In this document: piece by piece, positions 57,120 to 64,000 of the stretch | Layout of the letters: each line of letters begins with the position of its first letter | Numbering within the stretch: the stretch's first letter is position 1 | Position numbers and translations under genes: made by a program | Assembly (NCBI GenBank): GCA_910574455.1 | Contig: CAJSYZ010000009.1 | Span: 2,993,040-3,057,039, forward strand | Direction of reading: 5' to 3' | DNA from: Trichaptum fuscoviolaceum | Lineage: Eukaryota; Basidiomycota; Agaricomycetes; Hymenochaetales; Trichaptaceae | Length of the DNA stretch: 64,000 bases | The notes under the pieces: model-generated | The model's database searches: none | The model's input: only the letters and a program-made list of their open reading frames with translations | Told to the model about the DNA's origin: nothing

Positions 57120-60100
57120 ATGCCAGCGACACGGAAAAAGCACGATCCCTTTCATTTTCCACCAACTATTCGATGCACCTTGCCCAGCTGTAGTAGGACA
57201 TTCAAGAGTCAATCTGGAAGAGCAAGACATGAATATTCAGCTCATCCGATGTCATCCGTGGCAAGATCTACTGTCTGTGGTCACGACTATGATTCTTCAC
57301 CTATTCGACCCACACGAGCTCCAACTCCTCAACCTCTACCGAGGTCGTCCGAACTTCCAACAGAGGGTCATTTTGAGAGCGGCTCTGACTCCTACGATTA
57401 CGATATTTCCATGCTTACACAGGATATCTCGATGCTCAGTATAGGCCGAGACGAGCTGCTTCAAGACCTAGACAGACCTGATTCTCTGTCCCATTCTGGC
57501 ACCGGAAGTGACAGTGGCCGTAGTGCATCCTCTGAAGATTTCGACTTCGACGTTGGAGATCATGAGGAGAGTGATGGTAACCTAAAGGTGTACCACAGAT
57601 ATATGAATGGTGTGCACCAAGTATATTGTCCTCGGTTTGATAACACTCTGATGAAAAACATCGTGCAGCCACCCCGTGTGATGCGGAAGGAAACAACTTA
57701 GAAAACGAAGAACCACCTGTTCCGCGAAATGAACCTGCACCAAATGACTGGTCTCCCTATTCGTGCCGAGCAGATTTTGAGCTCGCAGACTTTCTTTATC
57801 GCGATGAGCAAATGTCTGCTGGTAATATAACAAAGCTTCTCGGAATCATGAAGGCTTACCAGCGAATTCAGTCTGTGAAGAACGCGAAATCTGGCGGATA
57901 TTCTGAGTTGGACGTAACTGAGCCCGACGATGACTCAGATCTGGATCCCACTAGTACGCTACTCGATGGAGACGCACAAAAGTTGTACAATGTCATTGAC
58001 ACTACGAGAGTTGGTGATGTGCCTTGGAAATCCTTTAGTAACTTCTACACGGACAACAATGGCCAAAAAGCGACAGACGAGAACACCGAGTCATGGAAGA
58101 GGAAAGAATATATGTATGGTATCGGGATCCCTTGGAAGTGATCCGAAATTTGGTGGATAATACGGCTTTAGAAGGCGAATTCGACTATGTCCCATTTCGT
58201 GAATATCAGCCAAAGGAGGAATCTGATGACATCAATGACAAAGAACGAGTGTTCAGAAATTACATGTCCGGAAATTTCGCTTGGGAACAGGCTGTAAGTC
58301 ATGAATAATGCAGCTTCAAAGTTGGAGGAAGTGTACTGATTATCCTTGACTTAGAACAAAATCTCAGCCGAAGATAAAGCAGTCCATGGGTCCATGTTCG
58401 TTCCGGTGATCTTGGGGAGCGACAAGACAACAGTTTCCGTTGGAACTGGCAACAACGAATATTATCCGTTATATCTCTCAATAGGAAATGTATCAAACAA
58501 GGCCCGGCGGTCCCAAAAGTTGAATACAGTCCAGCTTGTAGCATTTTTAGCAATACCAAAGAGTGTGTGTCAAAAACTGAGCCATTCAATTGTGTTTTGA
58601 CGCTTTTTTGCAGCTGAGCGACAGTACGAAAAGTCAGATGACTTCCGTCGCTTTAGACATCAAATTTTTCATTCATCTATATCGAGAATCTTGAGTTCAC
58701 TGAAGACCGCCATGTCCATAAACAATGAACAGACCATTCTCCGGTGCCCTGATGGTCACTTGCGTAGGTCGGTTCTCGGACTCGGCTCGTATATAGCCGA
58801 TTATCCGGAACAGGTGAGTCTATGCGCAATATGCACTGGATGGTGCTGCAAGTAAGTACCATCCTTTCCAAAATCGCATAGGAGTCTGAGGAAATGGCTT
58901 ACGGTGGCTATATAGATGCACAGCTCCCCACAAGGACCTAGATAATCCGGAGTTTGCATCAAATCCTCGAACAAAAGAGCTACACAAACGATTGATAGAG
59001 CAGGTAAATGACAACAACTTAACCAGAGCAACAATTCGCAAAGAGTATGGGTTCCACCAAGATATCGTGGTATGTGCTCCAAATTCTCCATTGGATGCGC
59101 TTCTAAGAACTATGTTTTCCCGTAGCCCTTCACCAATGACTTTCCGCGCGCAGATATATGCGATCTCATTTCTCCGGACCTATTGCACCAAATCATCAAA
59201 GGTGTTTTCAAGGATCATCTTGTCGAGTGGATATGCCAGAGCTTGACCACAACAGAGCTGGATATTGTGGATAAAAGGTGCCATTCTCAAACAATTTGTA
59301 TAATATGAATACTATCGCTGACCTCCGCGTAGAATCAGAGTCGCTGCTCCTTTTCCTGGACTACGTAGATTCCCCGAAGGCCGAGGCTTCAAGCAATGGA
59401 CAGGCAATGATTCAAAGGCACTTATGAAAGTATGTGGTTTTTCCTTCTTGTTCGAGGCGGTCGTTTGCTGATAGTAGTCGATGTAAACCGCTTAGGTGTA
59501 TCTTCCGGCTATTGTGGGCATTGTGCAGGATGATATAATTCATGCATTGAGTGCATTTCTCGACTTCTGTTATCTTGTGCGTCGGTACACGATTACAGCC
59601 TCAACACTTGATCAGATCAAAGCCTCTCTGGATTGCTTTCATCAATATCGGCAAATATTCATAGCTATGGGTATCCGGGATAACTTCTCACTACCACGAC
59701 AGCATGCCATGGTCCACTATCCTACAATGATTCCTCTGTTCGCTGCACCGAGTGGACTATGTTCATCAATCACAGAGAATAAGCACATTTACGCGGTCAA
59801 GGAAACATGGCGACGCTCAAACAAAAATGATCCCTTGGGTCAGATGATCACAGCAAACCAACGACTCAGTAAACTTATTGCATCAAGGGCAGACTTCAAA
59901 AGGCGTGGAATGCTGGATGATACGTTAGCCGAGGCTTCGTGGAGAGCTTTGCGAGATGTTTTGCGCAAGAATATGTCGTCAGAGTCAGAGTCGGATGACG
60001 CTGAGAGGGACCCTGATGCCAGTGGGGGAGAGCAGATGCAACAACGTGACGTATTAGTAGTAGGTGTAGCTGATGATACAGATGACTTCTTCGATGCCAT

Positions 60101-61128
60101 TGTGGGTATTCAAGAGCTCAACGAAATTGCAGATTTGGACGATTTCGAAAGTTTAATAGATGAGCCACAGCGTGGTGCGGTTCATGGCGTAGGAAATGCT
60201 GAACGCCAGCTCCGCTTGGGTGGCAGGAATGACCCTTTGAGCTTTACATTAATGGCTTCGAAAAAACGTTAGTGAAACATCCTTTTGGTGCTGCAAATCC
60301 AACTTGTTTATTGTTATCCTTGCAGAGTCCAGTAAAGTGTACCCTAAACAGCTCGATGCTCTCGCGGCAATAGAAGGCTATCCAGAACTTCGACAACTCC
60401 GACAACTCATCAAGAAACACTTATTCAACAAGTACGAAAGTTGTAACACCAACTCAAAGTGTTCTGCTACTACTAGTAGTAGCAGGCAAGCCAAATTAAA
60501 CTACAACGGATTTGAACACTATAAACTGGATATTAGCAATGACTTTTCAATTTTCCATTCAGCCACCGCGTTCTTTGCGTATCGTGGTGAATCGATCCCT
60601 ATAGAACAAGCAATGAGGGAGGTGATCAGGTCCAGTCCCTCTTGGCGCGGAAAACCTCGACGAGATGCAGTTCTTGTCCGAGGTGGTTCCCGCAAACAGG
60701 GGTTCGCAGGAATGAGAGTTGCCAGGGTTATACTTCTTTTCTCATTCACCGTTAAAGTGGAACGTCAGGAATGCGCTCTCGTCCAGTTTTTCAAGCGTGT
60801 TGGAGAATCGCCCGACCCGAAAACAAGAATGTGGATAGTTGAACCAGCATATGAGTTGGAGAGCTCTACCGCCTGTGTCGGACGCTGTCCCGGAGTGAAT
60901 GGCAGTGGCAGACATCACTATCACCGTCACTGCAAGGCTCCGAAGCTGTCTGTGATAGATATAGGGGACATCTTTCGTTTAGCTCACCTCCTTGGGGTCC
61001 CGAAGGGTGACGAATCTCCTCCGAAGTCATTGACACCTGAGGAATCCCTGGACTTTTACGATAGATTCTACGTTAACAGATTTGCTGACATGCACATGCA
61101 CGAAACATTGTACGAAACTAGACAATGA
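57120..61128 (+). pseudogene. Plavaka-family transposase, copy 2
   Basis: Same start, zinc finger (CTLPSCSRTFKSQSGRARHE) and exon order as copy 1, and very similar throughout, for example GSYIADYPEQ, DLLHQIIKGVFKDHLVEW, AFLDFCYLVRRYTI and FYVNRFADMHMHETL. One base is missing near 58111 (after KRKEY), about ten bases before the position of the loss in copy 1, so the frame breaks at almost the same place but by a different event. A CTACTACTAGTAGTAG word is inserted in coding sequence near 60468, adding residues absent in copy 1. It is probably inactive as it stands. Confidence 0.88.
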
Positions 61129-61569
61129 TTACTAACTTGAAGTAAAGCTTTTCAATTAGCATACACAACCTTGAATGTACTATATTGAAACTTACGAGTG
61201 AGGACTCGGATATGGCAATGAAACAAAAGGATGTACTAGACGAAACAGACCTTAGTACTACGCTATTTAACGTAGTACTACACTGGCATTGCAGCATCGG
61301 CTCTTAAAGACTAGTACCATGACACTGTTTTAACTTCAACTTCAAGTTATGGTGTTCTTGGCTTGCTTTCAAGTTGTACAGTATACTACTAGTGGTACAC
61401 TGGCAATGATATCATGGCAGTAGTATTTCATTCAGGTTGGTCAAGGTAATGTTATTATCAGCAAATCACAAAGTGACACAAGGAAAAACTGTAGACACTA
61501 GCATAGCGCAAAGATTACATGGGAACTCCAAGTCATAGCTTCACCTCCGAGTCCAGCCCGCAACAGCTA
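61129..61569. other. spacer between transposase and third gene, copy 2
   Basis: Parts resemble 34629-34855 (around 61446-61507), so the spacer is homologous but diverged. About 200 bases of palindromic words (GTAGTACTAC, TACTACTAGTGGTA, CTTCAAGTT) are present here and absent from copy 1. Confidence 0.5.
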
Positions 61570-63596
61570 TTAGTAGTAACTGTTTCTAGAAGGAGACCTT
61601 TCTTCCTGCTTGCCATTAGGAAGATACATCGATGTGACAATATCCTCAGGCTTTCGGTTTATCACTTCGCTTAGATAATCGCGATACTGTGAGTTGTAGA
61701 TCTCTTCCGGTGATAAACTCGTCCTGGCAGTCGAAGCCCCGGCCGTAACCCTCGCTCCGGGTGGTATATCGTCATGTAACTCGCGCACCGTTGCCATCAG
61801 TTGGTCTTGAAATTCATCATAGCGGGTAATGCGGGTATTTATCACGTAAGCCGGGAACTTCTCAATAGAGTCAAGGACTGCGTCAGTCCTCTCCTCCCGA
61901 GCATGTATGATATCGTTCATTACGCGGCGGATTGAATGGAATAGCGAGTTACCCATGACTGCGTTGAAAAGATCCTCGTTGAGGACTATTTGCAACCACC
62001 TCTTGACGATTTTAAAACCATGTAGCAAGTTCCGCTGAAGCTTATCCAAGCGACGGACATGACTTGAGTCGATGTTGTTCGAAAAATCAGCGTGAGAAGA
62101 GGGATTAGGCCCCAAGGCCCCCAAGGCCCCCAAGGTCCTTTTCATGTATTCAACAAATTTGATGTGATCGTTGTCGGACTTGACAAGGTCCGGCACTTCT
62201 TCACCGTTATGGAGTGCGACGACCTTGTCCCAAAGTGTGAGCGCCAGTCTCCGTCCAATCTCCGAGTCTTTAAAGACTAGATGCTTGTGAACGTCAGGCT
62301 GAGGGCGTGCCTGAGGCAATCCCCCAAACAGTTCGACCGCAGGCGTTACGAAAGTTCCTGGGTTGTCCACCGTCATTAAGTAGAGCCTTTCCTCTGCATT
62401 GGGCTTGAAATTATGTTGAAGAGCTGCCCATTGTTGGAGGAGTTTGTCAATTTCTACGATGAAATCGTAAAGTGCGTTGTAATGGAGCTGGAAATATGGT
62501 AGAAAGAACCGGAAAGCAGTTATTTTGGTCTCATGAGATTCGTCGTAACACTTTTTTGCACGTTGCTGAGTTGCACGATTCCGGATAAATTGGACATGTG
62601 GTGGGTCTTTTTCCACAGTGTATAATTTACGACCGGCATCAGGATGTGTCGGGGGAACAGGTGGCAGGTAAAGAAGGTGTCGTTTAAAGTGTTCATGCAT
62701 GACGTCATGCAATGCATAAAAGTCGGCGGCAAAGTAATTGGGAGCGCCGGGACGGGATGACGCTAAGTGCTGGGTTCTCTTTACGTCCTTGCCAGTGAAA
62801 TCAAGGACAATTGCAGAGCCTTCCCGGAGGTAGGTCAGTAGATTATCTAAAATCTTCCTCATTCTTACAGCGTCGCCTGCTTGCCGTGACTAACAAGGGT
62901 ATGTTTTTAGATGTCACTCTTTTTAGAAATGTGATCATGTTACTTACCCCAGACATTTTGTCTTCCACGAGATCGATTGACGCTGATACGTCATTTAAAG
63001 TATCTGCAACGTTCTTCTGGACTCCTTCCATCACGGCAAACCTCTTCTCCAAATCCGTAACTCGAGCCCTCAATTCATTGGAATCCTTTTTATGAAAGTC
63101 CTCCCATTTTTTCAGCTGCTTGGTCAAGTCCTTCAGCTGCTTGACTCCTGCATTTGGATCGTATAAGGGCGCGAGCTCAGAGGGGGTTGGCGAATGAGAT
63201 GGACTCTTTGTTATCAAGTGAGCCGATTTGATGTTTTCTGTGCCAGTGAAGGGTTAGCTTTGGACACAGACTATGATAGGAAAGGGAGGAAGAATGCGTT
63301 ACCTTCGCTTTGATCGACATTATCAACTTTAGAATCCGATACTCCAATTGCCGGCGAACTGCTCATAGAGTTTTGGGCAGTAATCACTTTAGAACGCATA
63401 TCCGACAAGATGTCATTTGGAGTACTAAGTGGGCTGTTGCTAACTCCAGACCGAGGAGCAGGTGAAGGGGTTGACGACTTAAAGACACTAATGCGAAGAG
63501 TCCGTGGAACACTGATCCTACTTGGAGCAGTCGGATTGTTCTGCGCGACCTCCCGGGAGGAGGGTGTCGAGATCCCGGGCTCCTTTTCTCATTTCC
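61570..63596 (-). CDS. third gene of the Plavaka module, copy 2, unknown function
   Basis: Exons 62889-61570 and 63237-62948, plus an upstream exon ending at 63303 (in-frame ATG at 63399, open back to 63596), joined by GT-AG introns of 58 and 65 bases. From 63399 this gives about 568 residues. Coiled coil (LEKRFAVMEGVQKNVADTLN), then the helical domain with EGSAIVLDF, FRFFLPYFQLHYNAL and KIVKRWLQIVLNEDLFNAVM, corresponds to the gene at 34856-37100. The intron after the coiled coil is at the same place. Overall it is only distantly similar, in contrast to the neighbouring transposases. The true start may be further upstream. The family is not recognised. Confidence 0.65.
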
Positions 63597-63599
63597 CGC

Positions 63600-64000
63600 A
63601 CGTTCCCGCCAAGGATCCCGACATGAGCAGACAAACCCGCGGGGAGAATCCCGCCATTGGATTCCCCGCGCGAAACCTCATTCCCGAATCGCACGATCCC
63701 ATGCTCACGTGACTTATCCCGCACCACCGTCCCGGCAACCATGCACGCATGCACACACTCATTTACGACGACCCGCCACGGCACACGTACATTCACTTAT
63801 CAACATACGCTCATTAATCCGTTAGTACCTCAAGGTGACGACCTGCAACAGTCTGGCATACCTAGTCTGGCTAGTCGCGGCCCCGGACCGGACGCTGACG
63901 TCCACGGACAGGCCGTAGCCATCTGGAGAGACGGGATAGACATGCCTAGCAGTGCGGTCGTAGCATGTATCGTTTGTAGTAGATAGGTGCGCATTGCGCA
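63600..64000. other. GC-rich end of window, no gene recognised
   Basis: Repeated TCCCG/CCCGC words (63560-63720) and a GC-rich tail. Open frames here match nothing known. The right end of copy 2 was not identified. Confidence 0.35.

Larger units (their letters stand above)
52073..63600. mobile_element. Plavaka-class element, copy 2 (right end not seen)
   Basis: It starts with the same CATCAGGGAAACT terminus and subterminal region as copy 1, followed by the same three-gene module without the hAT-like insertion. No inverse terminus was found before the window end, so the right limit given is only the last recognisable coding sequence of the module. It inserted into F-box gene E. Confidence 0.7.

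Overview
The window looks like nuclear DNA of a basidiomycete fungus, most likely an Agaricomycete. Genes carry many short introns (about 54-65 bases), and the families present (Plavaka-class transposases, BCS1-like ATPases, a large F-box family, OrdA-type P450s, a chromodomain Ty3 element) are typical of that group. No rRNA or canonical tRNA gene and no CRISPR array was seen. The species cannot be named from this sequence.

Left part (1-22.4 kb): a local family of F-box genes, all on the minus strand. Copy A (947-10085) is split by an insertion at 1674-8872. That insertion is a terminal-inverted-repeat DNA element which itself contains a complete Ty3/gypsy retrotransposon (2230-8565). Copy B (15120-17067) and the more distant copy D (20328-22335) look intact. 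Between them lie a 5'-incomplete cytochrome P450 (10564-11860, minus) and an intact BTB-domain gene (13633-14535, plus).

Middle (22.4-48.4 kb): a large transposon region. It opens with a Plavaka-type subterminal end (22407) that is interrupted by a 3.1-kb hAT-like element carrying captured gene fragments (22828-25908). Then come three genes in a fixed order: a minus-strand multi-exon accessory gene (26104-30357), a plus-strand Plavaka transposase (30630-34628) and a minus-strand gene of unknown function (34856-37100). Next are a decayed serine protease, a BCS1-like pseudogene, a DEDD exonuclease-like gene, a MITE, a MULE-like element inserted into a SINE-like repeat, and at 48428 an inverted copy of the 22407 terminus. 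The whole may be one 26-kb cargo-carrying element.

Right part (48.4-64 kb): a 2.75-kb foldback element with a GATGTTC-rich minisatellite (48957-51711), the C-terminal stub of a fourth F-box gene (51742-52071) cut off by a second Plavaka-type terminus (52073), and a second copy of the three-gene module. The accessory and transposase genes of the two modules are very similar, whereas the third genes are only distant homologues, with a sharp change at the transposase stop codon. Both transposase copies have a single-base frame break within about 12 bases of each other, at different bases.

Short palindromic words recur in the intergenic DNA of the 29-61 kb part and differ strongly between the two modules.
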